Position numbers and translations under genes: made by a program. A model generated the notes under the pieces. It ran no database searches. It was not told the origin of the DNA and saw only the letters and a list, made by a program, of their open reading frames with translations. A stretch of 64,000 bases of DNA from Cyclobacterium marinum DSM 745. GTDB lineage: Bacteria > Bacteroidota > Bacteroidia > Cytophagales > Cyclobacteriaceae. Shown one piece after another: positions 9,109 to 18,453 of the stretch (positions are counted from its first letter, which is position 1; each line of letters starts with the position of its first letter). The DNA lies in assembly GCF_000222485.1 (NCBI RefSeq), contig NC_015914.1:3454001-3518000 (forward strand), in the 5' to 3' direction.

Positions 9109-10248
9109 TTGAAAATTCATGGGATTTATAAAATAATAATTGCATGTTCCCTATTGCTTTTCATCATGGCAATGGCAATGCTTTTCACTCAGAATACGGA
9201 TTATATAGGGCCTGTCCTGATGGCTTTTTTTTTATCAGCAGCCATTGGGGTCAGGGCCTTTCAAGCTACAAAAGGGCTTTCGTTTACTTTAATAATACTG
9301 ACGGTCGTTGTTACAGCATTAAATTTTCCGAATTATTTTCTTGAATTCAGAGGGTATGAACTAGCAGGGTTAATCACGCCTTTGATTCAAGTGATCATGT
9401 TTGGCATGGGGACTTCCATGGGGATTAAAGATTTTATTGCCTTGGGGAAATCTCCTAAATCAGTCATTGTAGGGGTATTTGCACAATTTCTTTTGATGCC
9501 ATTGATCGCTTTCGCATTGGCTTCAGCAAGTGGTTTCTCACCGGAAATATCTGCCGGCCTTATTTTATTGGGATGTGCACCTGTATCTGTAGCTTCCCCG
9601 GTTTTTGCTTATTTGGCCAAAGCCAACGTAGCTCTTTGCATCACTATCGTTTCCGTAACCACCCTTTTGGCTCCTTTATTTATTCCTGTATTAATGAAAT
9701 TTTATGCCGGAGGATTTATCCCTATTGATGTTTTGGGTATGATGTGGAGCATTGTTAAAATGGTGCTTTTCCCTATTGGTGCAGGTTTGATTTTCAATAA
9801 GTTTCTGCATGGTAAGGCCAAGTGGTTGGATGCTTCCATGCCTTTTGTATCAATGGCGGGAATTGCATTGATCGTGGCCATTATCATGGCTGCGGGGAGA
9901 GATAGCTTATTGAATATGGGCTTAGTATTGGTCTTGATGGTGTTGTTGCTTAACCTCCTTGGCTATTTATCGGCATATTGGATGGCTCGATTATTCAAGC
10001 TGGAAGAACAAGATTGCAGGACCATTTCCATAACCACCGGTATGCAAAATGCAGGTTTGGTCTCCGGAATAGCCAAAGAAATGGGTAAAATAGCAACTGT
10101 TGGATTGGCTTCTGCTGTATGTGGGCCGTTAATGGGCTTTACTTCTTCTGTAATGGCTTCTTATTGGAATGGAAAACCTCTAAAAACTAATAAAGAAGAA
10201 TTGATGGAGGGTCCAGAAAAACAACCCAAAATAGATGAAAACTCCTGA
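9109..10248 (+). CDS. BASS-family (bile acid:sodium symporter-like) membrane transporter
   Basis: 379 residues if the TTG at 9109 is the start; ATG codons at 9166 and 9172 are alternatives. About nine to ten hydrophobic spans are visible. Family signatures include QVIMFGMGTSMGIKDF, GLILLGCAPVSVASPVFAYLAKANVAL and the C-terminal TTGMQNAGLVSGIAKEM. BASS members carry organic anions with sodium (bile acids, pyruvate, pantothenate, 2-keto acids). The gene begins 43 bp after the RidA-like gene and ends about 110 bp before the gamma-glutamyltranspeptidase gene, so it may import the product those enzymes release in the periplasm. The substrate is inference only. Confidence 0.85.
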   Translation: MKIHGIYKIIIACSLLLFIMAMAMLFTQNTDYIGPVLMAFFLSAAIGVRAFQATKGLSFTLIILTVVVTALNFPNYFLEFRGYELAGLITPLIQVIMFGMGTSMGIKDFIALGKSPKSVIVGVFAQFLLMPLIAFALASASGFSPEISAGLILLGCAPVSVASPVFAYLAKANVALCITIVSVTTLLAPLFIPVLMKFYAGGFIPIDVLGMMWSIVKMVLFPIGAGLIFNKFLHGKAKWLDASMPFVSMAGIALIVAIIMAAGRDSLLNMGLVLVLMVLLLNLLGYLSAYWMARLFKLEEQDCRTISITTGMQNAGLVSGIAKEMGKIATVGLASAVCGPLMGFTSSVMASYWNGKPLKTNKEELMEGPEKQPKIDENS

Positions 10249-10359
10249 TAAATTAAAACTTTGATCAAGGCCTGGATTTCTGTTAACAGAACAAGGCAAT
10301 AGATTATTTTTTTTTTAGAATCGGAAAAAAAAGACATTAAAAATTAAAATGAAAAAAGT

Positions 10360-12159
10360 ATGAAAACCAACTACAAAAAACACCCGGCTTTTAAAGGAAT
10401 GCTGTTGGGAGTGATTTTGATGATGTGCATCTTTAGCTTTAATACCATGGCACAAGTGGCCAAAGAAAATCTTCGTCCGGCAGCTATCGGCAAAAAAGGA
10501 ATGGTAGCTACAGCCAACCCATTGGCGAGCCTTGCCGGACAACAGGTTTTGGCCAAAGGAGGAAATGCCATTGATGCCATAGTAGCAGCAGCAGCCTCTC
10601 TAAATGCTGTTGAACCCTATATGTCCGGTACTGCCGGTGTGGGGTTTATGCTTTTTTATTCCGCAGAAGAGGATAGGGTTAGGTCCTTGGCTTTTGGCGG
10701 TTGGGTGCCTAAGTCCTTTAAGGCAATGTCTTTGAAAGATGAAGCAAAGGCTGCTGATGGAGCAGGTCATGGAGCCATTGAGACTGTAGGGCCTAGAATT
10801 GTCGCCATTCCGGGTAACCTGGCAGGATGGAATAGGGCATTGGAAGATTATGGGACCATGTCTCTCAAAGAGGTGTTTGAACCGACCATAGCCTATTTGG
10901 AAGATGGCGTTCCGATAACTGAATTTGATCAGGCCATGTGGAGAGGGACTGTGGAAAGGGTAAGGCCTCACAAAGAGTCCAGAGCCATTCTGTTTAAAGA
11001 TGGAGAAAATCCTTACGAAATTGGAGATATTTTCACCAATAAACCTTTGGCAAAAACAATGAGGAGAATTGCGGATGAAGGTATTGAGGTGTTTTATCAA
11101 GGTGATATTGCCGAGCAAATTGCAGCGGCATTCAAAAAAGACGGAGGCTTTATCACAGTAGAGGATTTGGCAATGGTTCCGGGACGTGTGCAATGGACAG
11201 ACCCCATTTCGATTGACTATAGAGGATATAAAGTGTACAATAACCCTCCTCCGGGAATGGGTATTCAGCAATTACAAACCCTTAAAATAATGGAGGGCTT
11301 TGACTTACAAGCCATGGGGCACAATAGTACAGAATACCTTGCCCATTTGATGGAAGCCATTTATTTGAGTAGGATTGATACGGATAAATATGTGGGCGAC
11401 CCTGATTATGTAGATGTGCCTGTAGATAAATTGCTTTCAGACAGTTACCTTGACGAACAACGTAAGAAAGTGGTTGAAAGGGTGAAAAATCGTAAAATAG
11501 CCGATAGGAGTGATTTTACAGAGTCTGAGCTTAAATTGTTGGGCAGTTTAAAAGACAAAATGGACCCCAAATACCAGTATGCAACCACCAGCCTTTCTGC
11601 CATGGATCAATGGGGAAATGCAGTGGTTATTATCCAAACCCACGGTGGAGGATTTGGTTCTGGATATGTGGCCGGAAAAACAGGGTTGATTTTCAATAGC
11701 GCCATTGACTGGATGGAAAAAACACCGGGGTTGGTCAATAGTGTGGAGCCATGGAAAGCTGTAGGCTGGTGTGTGGGTGGAATGATGCAATTCCACAAAG
11801 ATGGCAAACCTGAATTGGTAGTAGGTTCTCCCGGTAGTTTTGGGATTTTGCAGTCAGTACCTCAAGTAGCCATGAATTATATTGATTTTGGGATGAATAT
11901 TCAGGATGCCATTAGTGCTCCTAGGTTTCGTTGGAAGGATGAATTGGGATCTGTGCCTGCCAAAGAAATTATCATTGAAACCCGCGTAGACAATCAGGTA
12001 CTTAAAAGTTTAAGACAAATGGGCTATCTATTGGATACAAGTTTGGGAGACTGGTCCATGACAGTAGGAGGGGCACAAGGTGTTTCTATCGACAGAAAAT
12101 CCGGTTGGATAATGGGTGGAGCAGATCCCAGAAGAAATGGATATGCTGTGGGCTGGTAG
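10360..12159 (+). CDS. ggt: Exported gamma-glutamyltranspeptidase
   Basis: 599 residues with a signal peptide (LLGVILMMCIFSFNTMAQ). It is an N-terminal-nucleophile hydrolase of the gamma-glutamyltransferase family: GMVATANPLAS, GGNAIDAIVAAAASLNAVEP and SGTAGVGFMLFY in the large subunit, and the self-cleavage/nucleophile site YATTSLSAMD, where Thr409 should become the N-terminus of the small subunit. Further small-subunit motifs are VGSPGSFGIL and GWIMGGADPRRNGYAVGW. These enzymes cleave gamma-glutamyl amide bonds in the periplasm (glutathione and related compounds). Length is normal for the family. It follows a BASS transporter and precedes a Tat-exported unknown. Members of the family with other acyl specificity exist, so glutathione is not certain. 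Confidence 0.92.
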   Translation: MKTNYKKHPAFKGMLLGVILMMCIFSFNTMAQVAKENLRPAAIGKKGMVATANPLASLAGQQVLAKGGNAIDAIVAAAASLNAVEPYMSGTAGVGFMLFYSAEEDRVRSLAFGGWVPKSFKAMSLKDEAKAADGAGHGAIETVGPRIVAIPGNLAGWNRALEDYGTMSLKEVFEPTIAYLEDGVPITEFDQAMWRGTVERVRPHKESRAILFKDGENPYEIGDIFTNKPLAKTMRRIADEGIEVFYQGDIAEQIAAAFKKDGGFITVEDLAMVPGRVQWTDPISIDYRGYKVYNNPPPGMGIQQLQTLKIMEGFDLQAMGHNSTEYLAHLMEAIYLSRIDTDKYVGDPDYVDVPVDKLLSDSYLDEQRKKVVERVKNRKIADRSDFTESELKLLGSLKDKMDPKYQYATTSLSAMDQWGNAVVIIQTHGGGFGSGYVAGKTGLIFNSAIDWMEKTPGLVNSVEPWKAVGWCVGGMMQFHKDGKPELVVGSPGSFGILQSVPQVAMNYIDFGMNIQDAISAPRFRWKDELGSVPAKEIIIETRVDNQVLKSLRQMGYLLDTSLGDWSMTVGGAQGVSIDRKSGWIMGGADPRRNGYAVGW

Positions 12160-12202
12160 CCGAAAATTACCGGACAGATTCTATTTGCCTTATATTAAGG
12201 AG

Positions 12203-12224
12203 AATAGGACAATTCGGTCCTATT
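12203..12224. other. Short hairpin between ggt and the Tat-exported protein gene
   Basis: Perfect 8-bp arms AATAGGAC (12203-12210) and GTCCTATT (12217-12224) around AATTCG. There is no good T-run after it. It could be a weak terminator or a transcript stabiliser. Confidence 0.4.
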
Positions 12225-12310
12225 ACATGAGGTGAGTTTTACTGATAGGTTAGATCAAACTTGTAGGCCCTCAAAATAATTTCATCACTTTAACCGCTAT
12301 CAATACATAA

Positions 12311-13672
12311 ATGAATAAGGAAAAAGAAAATCCGAGAAGAAATTTTATCAAAAAATCAGCCCTTGCAGCCACAGCCATTAATCTTTCCGGCATGTTCTGG
12401 GAAAATGATGCAAAGGCCATGGCTAAAGTTATAGAGCTAAGTAGTGATAAGCCTGCCTCAGCGCAAAAGACAGTCGCATTGATTGCCAATATCTATAGAA
12501 ACAGTGCCCATGCAGATGTCATTGCCACCAAACTTTTTGTAGGAATACCTACAGATGATGGCATGGTAGCTCCACAAGTGAAAATTGTATCGGTATGGAT
12601 CGACCAGATCGGAGACAATGATACCGGGGTACGCATTGCCGAAATGAATGGGGCAAAGATGTACGATACAATCGCAGGAGCCCTCACCTTGGGAGGTGAT
12701 AAGCTGGCGGTGGATGCGGTCATCTATGTGGGAGAGCATGGGGAATATGATAAAAGTAGGTATGGTATCAAAATGTACCCTAGGATGAATTACCTGGAGC
12801 AAATTTTCAGGGTATTTGATGCATCCAATAAGTCCGTCCCTTTGTTCAACGACAAACATCTATCTTATAGTTGGTTAGATAGTAAATGGGTGTATGATAG
12901 GGCCCAAGAGCTAAAAGTGCCTATGATGGCAGGTTCATCTTTGCCATTTTGCTGGAGAGATCAACCCTTAGAGCATCCCTTAGGTGTAAAAATCACCGAA
13001 GCAGTTGCTATAGGGTATCACTCTCTCGATGCTTATGGATTTCATGTGGCAGAGATTCTGCAATGCATGGTGGAAAGAAGAGAAGGGGGAGAAACAGGAG
13101 TAAAAAGTGTACTGGGCCTGGGAGGAGATGATGTTTGGAAAGCCATGGATGATGGACGTATCAATTTAGATTTGGTGAATGCTGCATGTAACAAGATCAA
13201 AGGTCGGGAAAAAGGAAACATGAGGGAGTTGGTGAAGGATCCTAATGCCATTATTGTTGAATACAATGACGGTACCAAGGGGGCTATCGTTTTGCTTTCC
13301 GGTTTTGTAAATGGGGGATGGGCATATGCAGCCGACACCGCTCAGGGACGGGTAGCTACCGAATTTGTGCTGGATGGAAGCATGAGCTATTCTCATTTCA
13401 GTTACCTTTCTCTTAATATTCAGAAATTCATTGTAACCGAAAAACCTACAGCTCCTGTAGAAAGAACGCTACTTACCAGTGGAATTTCAGACATGGGAAT
13501 CAGATCACTAGTAGACGGTGAGAAAATCGAAACACCTTTCTTGAATATAAAGTATTCAGCTGCAGGTTTTGAGCCAATCAGACCGACCGCCCCACGTCCT
13601 GAAGGGCAGAGCATAGGCCCTTGGCCTCCTAAAGGTTATGAATTTATAATTCCTGAAAGATTTAAAAAATAG
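12311..13672 (+). CDS. Tat-exported protein of unknown function
   Basis: 453 residues. The N-terminus carries a twin-arginine signal (NPRRNFIKKSALAATA), which implies export of a folded protein, often with a cofactor. I do not recognise the catalytic family. The body has segments like TVALIANIYRNSAHADVI, DAVIYVGEHGEYD, VPMMAGSSLPFCWRDQP and VLGLGGDDVWKAMDDG. The first part (about 55-230) alternates strands and helices loosely like Gfo/Idh-type proteins, but no clear GxGxxG dinucleotide motif is present. It is the last gene of the same-strand run CocE-like/RidA-like/BASS/ggt and is followed by a strong terminator, so it probably acts in the same exported pathway. Confidence 0.85.
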   Translation: MNKEKENPRRNFIKKSALAATAINLSGMFWENDAKAMAKVIELSSDKPASAQKTVALIANIYRNSAHADVIATKLFVGIPTDDGMVAPQVKIVSVWIDQIGDNDTGVRIAEMNGAKMYDTIAGALTLGGDKLAVDAVIYVGEHGEYDKSRYGIKMYPRMNYLEQIFRVFDASNKSVPLFNDKHLSYSWLDSKWVYDRAQELKVPMMAGSSLPFCWRDQPLEHPLGVKITEAVAIGYHSLDAYGFHVAEILQCMVERREGGETGVKSVLGLGGDDVWKAMDDGRINLDLVNAACNKIKGREKGNMRELVKDPNAIIVEYNDGTKGAIVLLSGFVNGGWAYAADTAQGRVATEFVLDGSMSYSHFSYLSLNIQKFIVTEKPTAPVERTLLTSGISDMGIRSLVDGEKIETPFLNIKYSAAGFEPIRPTAPRPEGQSIGPWPPKGYEFIIPERFKK

Positions 13673-13712
13673 GAAAGTAGGGCCAACGAAGGTTTTCAAA
13701 AAAAAATGCAAG

Positions 13713-13756
13713 CGTCATCTATGAGGAGTATTAATCCTTTGTAGGTGACGTTTTTT
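13713..13756 (+). terminator. Rho-independent terminator
   Basis: Arms CGTCATCT (13713-13720) and AGGTGACG (13743-13750, one G-T pair), with an inner AGGA/TCCT helix, followed by TTTTTT (13751-13756). It ends the transcript from the gamma-glutamyltranspeptidase/Tat-protein region. Confidence 0.8.
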
Positions 13757-14104
13757 AATTTTATTCGTTCAATATTTGATTGCTAGCATATATGGGGTTT
13801 GCACTTTTTAAGGTAGTGTCCCGCTAATCCGGACGCATCAAAATCCCCTTTATTAGGGGCAGGGGGATATTTTTATCAATTAATACTTTGAAACTCCCAT
13901 CAAACCCAAATCCGTACACATCTACAAAAAGTAAGCTTTTGAAGCCAGCCTGAATCAATGCCCATTTCTGATTTAGACCTCTTACGGAAATCAAAAAAAT
14001 GGACTACTCAAAATGACATAATCCGGCTTAATTTGATAAAACATTTTTAATTATTAGTCCAATCCACTAATTTTCCCAATCATAACAATAAATTAAATAC
14101 TTAA
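13757..14104. other. Intergenic region before a sulfatase gene
   Basis: About 350 bp without a credible gene. A C-rich patch around 13817-13870 (GTGTCCCGC..., then CCCCTTTATTAGGGGCAGGGGG) can fold on itself. It recalls a similar patch at 15883-15915 after the sulfatase gene (GTTGTCCCGTCCC...). This may be a short dispersed repeat; the rest is AT-rich promoter-like sequence. Confidence 0.35.
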
Positions 14105-15802
14105 ATGGGAAAATATACGCCAATAATAGCCGGGTTTTTTGCAGTTCTCGGCCTTTCGGCTTGTGAATCAACAGCTGATAAGCAAGAGACTGCCGAACGA
14201 CCAAATATCGTTTTTATCATGTCTGATGATCATGCCTATCAGGCCATTTCAGCCTATGACAATAAGCTGATAGAGACACCAAATATCGATAGGATTGCAG
14301 AAATGGGTATGCTTTTCACCAACGCCTCGGTGACCAATTCCATCTGTGCCCCATCAAGAGCCACAATTTTGACAGGGAAACACAGCCATATCAATGGCAA
14401 GGTAGACAACCACTTTCCTTTTGATACCACCAATGTAACCTTCCCTCAAATTTTTCAAGAGGAAGGTTATCAGACTGCCATGTTTGGTAAGTTGCATTTT
14501 GGCAATAACCCCAAGGGATTTGACCAATTTAAAATTTTACCAGGGCAAGGAAAGTATTACAATCCGGTGTTTATCACCAAAGATGAAGGTAAAATTGAGG
14601 TGGAAGGTTATGTCACAGATATCATTACTGACATGACGCTAAATTGGTTGGAAAATGAGCGCACCAAAGAAGATCCTTTCCTACTTTTTTACCTGCACAA
14701 AGCACCTCATAGGGAGTGGCTCCCTGCAGGAAGGCATGTAGCGGAGTTTACCCAAAAGACTTTCCCTGAGCCTGCCACCTTGTTTGATGATTATTCAGGA
14801 AGAGGTCGAGCGGCGCACGAAGCTGAAATGAATTTGCTTACAGATATGCACTGGGCGGGAGATTCTAAAATTCCGCCGGCTGTGATGGATGAGTTGGGTA
14901 TAGCCCCCAATTCCAGTTGGGATAAAGCTGCCTTTGATGGAGAAGTGGGACGTATGAATGCGGAACAGCGAGCGGTATGGGATGCTTCTTATGATCCTAT
15001 GATCGAAGATTTCAAGAAAGCGTATCCAAATATGACAGATGAGGATAAGATGAAGTGGAGGTATCAGCGATATATGCAAGATTATTTAGGCACCATCAAG
15101 GCAGTGGATGAAAATGTAGGTAGAGTGTTGGATTATTTGGAAGCCAATGGCTTGATGGAAAACACCATTATCGTTTATACATCTGATCAGGGTTTTTACC
15201 TTGGAGAGCATGGCTGGTTTGATAAACGCTTTGTATATGACGAATCTTTTAAAACACCATTGTTGGTAGCTTGGCCCGGAAAAGTAGCTCCAGGTTCTAC
15301 AACCAATGAAATGGTTCAAAATCTGGATTTCGCCCAGACCTTTCTGGCTGCAGCAGGGATAGAAGCTCCCAAAGATATGCAGGGTGAAAGCCTTTTGCCA
15401 TTATTGACAGGAGAAGGAGAATGGACACGTGATGCAGTTTATTACCATTATTATGAATACCCTTCTGTTCATATGGTGAAGCGTCACTACGCCATTGTCA
15501 CTAAAGAATACAAACTGGTACATTACTATTTTGATGCAGATGAATGGGAGCTGATCGATAGAATCAATGATCCAATGGAATTGAAAAATGTCTATGATGA
15601 TCCTGCCTACGCTGAAATTCAAGCAGAACTGCATAAAAAACTGGATGGCTTAAGAGAAAAATATGGTGATAACTCCGAGATCTCCCAAAAATACCTGAAT
15701 GAGTATTTGGATTTCCTTCAGGAAAGAGAATCCTATGCAGGAGGAAAAAATACTGAGTTATTGGATAAGATTTTTGATGGGCGTGAGCTTTCAGAAAAAT
15801 AA
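14105..15802 (+). CDS. S1-family sulfatase, lipoprotein
   Basis: 565 residues with a type II signal peptide ending at LSAC (Cys20), so a membrane-anchored periplasmic or surface lipoprotein. Sulfatase fold: RPNIVFIMSDDHAYQ with metal-binding Asp pair, the formylglycine motif CAPSR (Cys81, matured by an anaerobic or FGE-type enzyme elsewhere), TGKHSHINGK, MFGKLHFG, and the C-terminal metal site IVYTSDQGFYLGEHG. It hydrolyses a sulfate ester, probably on a sulfated algal or animal glycan given the frequency of such genes in marine Bacteroidota. The long insert (about 210-310) and HGWFDKRFVYDES resemble the group acting on glycosaminoglycan-like substrates. It has its own upstream region after a terminator. 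Confidence 0.93.
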   Translation: MGKYTPIIAGFFAVLGLSACESTADKQETAERPNIVFIMSDDHAYQAISAYDNKLIETPNIDRIAEMGMLFTNASVTNSICAPSRATILTGKHSHINGKVDNHFPFDTTNVTFPQIFQEEGYQTAMFGKLHFGNNPKGFDQFKILPGQGKYYNPVFITKDEGKIEVEGYVTDIITDMTLNWLENERTKEDPFLLFYLHKAPHREWLPAGRHVAEFTQKTFPEPATLFDDYSGRGRAAHEAEMNLLTDMHWAGDSKIPPAVMDELGIAPNSSWDKAAFDGEVGRMNAEQRAVWDASYDPMIEDFKKAYPNMTDEDKMKWRYQRYMQDYLGTIKAVDENVGRVLDYLEANGLMENTIIVYTSDQGFYLGEHGWFDKRFVYDESFKTPLLVAWPGKVAPGSTTNEMVQNLDFAQTFLAAAGIEAPKDMQGESLLPLLTGEGEWTRDAVYYHYYEYPSVHMVKRHYAIVTKEYKLVHYYFDADEWELIDRINDPMELKNVYDDPAYAEIQAELHKKLDGLREKYGDNSEISQKYLNEYLDFLQERESYAGGKNTELLDKIFDGRELSEK

Positions 15803-15840
15803 AACCACAATCCAACCGGTTTTAAGTTTCAATGCTAATT

Positions 15841-15869
15841 TCCCTCCGCCACCGCGGAGGGATTTTTTA
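15841..15869 (+). terminator. Rho-independent terminator after sulfatase gene
   Basis: Perfect 9-bp GC-rich arms TCCCTCCGC (15841-15849) and GCGGAGGGA (15854-15862) around CACC, followed by TTTTTTA. Lies 38 bp after the stop codon. Confidence 0.85.
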
Positions 15870-16267
15870 TTTGAAGACGTTGTCCCGTCCCGTTAAAATC
15901 CCCCGGCACCCCCTTCAAAGAGAAACGGGGATTTGGAGCAAAAGGTATTTTATTGCTGAATTGGTAGGATTGAAACGGTTGATTTTAAACGCATCCGACA
16001 ATTTTGAAAAGATCAAACTCCCCCTTCAAATAATGAGGACAAAGGAAGATTTTTTCAGAACCCTTGTAAAAATCAAGTTGAGATAGGGCCAAGAAAATGG
16101 AGCAAATTTGTAGCAGACATTCAGAGAGGTAATTAGCTCAGCTAATACTCCAACTTTATACCAAACCATTCTTAGATATTTTTTTCGATAAAACCTTATT
16201 CTGCACAATATTTAGTAAATTTAATCCACTAAAAACAAGCAAACCAAACACTCAATTAACCAATAGT
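15870..16267. other. Intergenic region before the PH-domain gene
   Basis: About 400 bp with no convincing gene. It contains a C-rich patch at 15883-15915, a 7-bp-arm palindrome ATTAGCTCAGCTAAT at 16132-16146, and AT-rich sequence up to the start codon. A reading frame at 15832-16086 runs through the terminator and has no family resemblance. Confidence 0.4.
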
Positions 16268-16648
16268 ATGGGATTATTTAATTCATTATTAGGCAATGCC
16301 GGAGTAGTAGACAAAGACACTCTCCTGAAAGATTTCGGTAAAATTTTAATACCAGATGAGCAAATCGAAACAGGTTTTAAATTGATCAGAGATACTTTTA
16401 TTTTTACCAGTAAGCGGTTGATCCTGGTGGATAAACAAGGGCTTACCGGAAGAAAATCTGAATACCTATCCTTGCCCTATAAAAGTATTTCTAGGTTCAG
16501 TATAGAGACAGCAGGGACTTTCGACCTGGACGCGGAATTGAAGATTTGGATCTCAAGTGACCATCAACCCGCCGTAAGTAAGAAATTCAATAAGTCTGTG
16601 GATGTTTATGAGGTTCAAAAATTGCTGGCAAGCTTTGTATTGGGTTAA
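16268..16648 (+). CDS. Small bacterial PH-domain protein
   Basis: 126 residues, no signal peptide, predicted cytoplasmic. The pattern GFKLIRDTFIFTSKRLILVDKQGLTGRKSEYLSLPYKSISRFSIE is characteristic of the bacterial pleckstrin-homology family (DUF1696/bPH_1), one beta-barrel domain filling the protein. Function in this family is not established; some members are linked to stress or membrane contacts. It lies alone between two sulfatase genes with no obvious operon link to either (about 100 bp to the next gene). Confidence 0.85.
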   Translation: MGLFNSLLGNAGVVDKDTLLKDFGKILIPDEQIETGFKLIRDTFIFTSKRLILVDKQGLTGRKSEYLSLPYKSISRFSIETAGTFDLDAELKIWISSDHQPAVSKKFNKSVDVYEVQKLLASFVLG

Positions 16649-16749
16649 TGCTTTTCATTGATTCACACAGATTTCCTTTGCTTTAATTTACAAGCGAAAG
16701 CCTACCCTCAAAAACGAAATCAATCACTTCCCAAATAACCATTTACCCG

Positions 16750-18201
16750 ATGACTAAATTATTGAATACTTTTATCCTACTGATTTTTGTTTTCAGCGCC
16801 ATTATTGCGACTGCTCAGGATCAACCCAATATAGTGTTGATCATGGCAGATGATCTTGGAGGCAGAGACTTGCCTGCATATGGTAACCAATTCAATGAAA
16901 CACCTAATATCGACAAATTGACCAGCCAGGGAATGTTGTTTTATAATGCCTATGCAGCACCCGTTTGTTCGCCTACCCGAGCCAGCATACAAGCAGGTCA
17001 GTACCCGGCTAGGGTAGGCATTTTCGACTTTATCCCAGGCCATTGGCGCCCCAATGAGGAAGTAACCGTTCCACATCACCAAGTGCAACATCTTCCCAAT
17101 AAGATTTCAACCATCGGTAATGCCATGCAGGCTGCAGGTTATACTACCGGCTATTTTGGGAAATGGCATTTGGGAAACAATCCCGAACACCTTCCCAATA
17201 ACAGGGGGTATGATGAGGCCTATATGTACGCCGGTGGTGGTTTTTACCACCCAAAGTTTGTCCCCGAATACCAAACCAAAAAAAATGAGCGGTTGAGCCA
17301 AACCCTCACACGCATGGGAGTTGACTTTATAGAGGAGAATAAAAATGAGCCTTTCTTTCTTTTTATTTCGCATTATGATGTGCATGTACAGTTGGATGCG
17401 GATAGGGACCTGATCGATAAATACCTCAACAAGCCTAAAGATCCCGACTATCCCAGCAATGCGGTGTATGCAGCCATGGTTACCCATATAGATGAGAGTG
17501 TTGGGCAAATCCTGGCCGCCATTGAGGAAAAGGGCTTGGCGGACAATACCGTATTTATCTTCTATTCAGACAATGGAGGAGTTGACAACCGATTTGACAA
17601 CATCCCTTTATTGGGAGGAGAAAGCCAGGATGTCTATCCTGAAGGACATCCCCTGCGTTATATCGCCACATCCAATGCCCCCTTTAGAGCAGGGAAAGGG
17701 ACGCTTTATGAAGGAGGAATACGTGTACCTTTAATTGTGCGCTGGCCGGAAAAGGTAGAGGCAGGGAGTAAATCCGAAGCCATCGTCTCCAGTGTGGATT
17801 TTTATCCTACCTTTTTAGAATTGGGCCGTGGTAAGGAGCCACAAGACCAAGTTCTGGATGGGGTTTCAATGGTTTCGCCTTTAACAGCAAACAAGTTTGA
17901 TCCGGAGAGGGAAGTGTTTACCCATTACCCTGTTTACCATCATGAGGTACCCATGTCGGCATTGAGAAAAGGAGATTGGAAAATAGTAGAAAACCTGGTT
18001 ACCGGTGAGTTTGACCTGTACAACCTAAAATATGATGTCATCGAAATGACAGACCTGAAGTTTAGTTACCCTGATAAGTTGGCCGAAATGAAGCAAGCCT
18101 TGAAAAAATGGCAAGTAGCGACCAATGCCCAAAACCCCGTACCCAATCCTAATTTCGATCCGGAGAAAAGATACGAATGGGGCACCAATCCATTCAGGTA
18201 G
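16750..18201 (+). CDS. S1-family sulfatase, exported
   Basis: 483 residues with a type I signal peptide (FILLIFVFSAIIATAQ). Motifs in order: PNIVLIMADDLGGRDLPAYG, formylglycine motif CSPTR (Cys73), GQYPARVG, TGYFGKWHLG, and the second metal site FYSDNGG. Length is typical for arylsulfatase A-like enzymes. It releases sulfate from an unknown ester. It is a different subfamily from the lipoprotein sulfatase upstream, as judged by the ADDLG opening and the GGVDNRF segment, so the pair may act on different sulfate positions. The C-terminus ...GTNPFR lacks additional domains. Confidence 0.93.
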   Translation: MTKLLNTFILLIFVFSAIIATAQDQPNIVLIMADDLGGRDLPAYGNQFNETPNIDKLTSQGMLFYNAYAAPVCSPTRASIQAGQYPARVGIFDFIPGHWRPNEEVTVPHHQVQHLPNKISTIGNAMQAAGYTTGYFGKWHLGNNPEHLPNNRGYDEAYMYAGGGFYHPKFVPEYQTKKNERLSQTLTRMGVDFIEENKNEPFFLFISHYDVHVQLDADRDLIDKYLNKPKDPDYPSNAVYAAMVTHIDESVGQILAAIEEKGLADNTVFIFYSDNGGVDNRFDNIPLLGGESQDVYPEGHPLRYIATSNAPFRAGKGTLYEGGIRVPLIVRWPEKVEAGSKSEAIVSSVDFYPTFLELGRGKEPQDQVLDGVSMVSPLTANKFDPEREVFTHYPVYHHEVPMSALRKGDWKIVENLVTGEFDLYNLKYDVIEMTDLKFSYPDKLAEMKQALKKWQVATNAQNPVPNPNFDPEKRYEWGTNPFR

Positions 18202-18373
18202 GAAGAAAAAGCTTAGGTCTTTAATGGATGATTTTATTTTAATACATTGGCAACAATTAAGCGAGTAAGAGAACCTTTTAGTTCCTGCTTTTGCCAGCCC
18301 TGGAAGGGCGAAATACATTAGCCAAGGATGTCAGCCCCTGGTAAAACAATAGGAATGACCTGATTTTGGCGGT

Positions 18374-18399
18374 ATTGTTGCCTTTTTTTCCGCAACAAT
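18374..18399. other. Hairpin with T-run in the loop, before the esterase gene
   Basis: Perfect 8-bp arms ATTGTTGC (18374-18381) and GCAACAAT (18392-18399); the loop is mostly T. The 252-bp gap also has a C-rich patch CAGCCCTGGAAGGGCG around 18296. No terminator-like T-tail follows the hairpin. Confidence 0.35.
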
Positions 18400-18453
18400 G
18401 CTGACAAAATCAAACCTAATACAGAGGTTCAAAAATAAATAAAAAACACCACT

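Noticed and set aside
10600..11271. Long minus-strand frame (223 codons) opposite the gamma-glutamyltranspeptidase gene
   Set aside because: It lies entirely inside a well-supported gene, has a composition rich in Ser, Cys and His, and shows no family motif.
12311..13672. Calling the Tat-exported protein a Gfo/Idh/MocA oxidoreductase
   Set aside because: These proteins often carry Tat signals, but I could not find a GxGxxG nucleotide-binding motif or the family's EKP motif, so the name is not supported.
15832..16086. 84-codon frame after the lipoprotein sulfatase gene
   Set aside because: It runs through a strong terminator and a C-rich repeat patch and has no recognisable domain.
16120..16200. 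tRNA-like string (TTAGCTCAGC)
   Set aside because: No T-loop GTTC motif or acceptor pairing around it; it is only a small palindrome.
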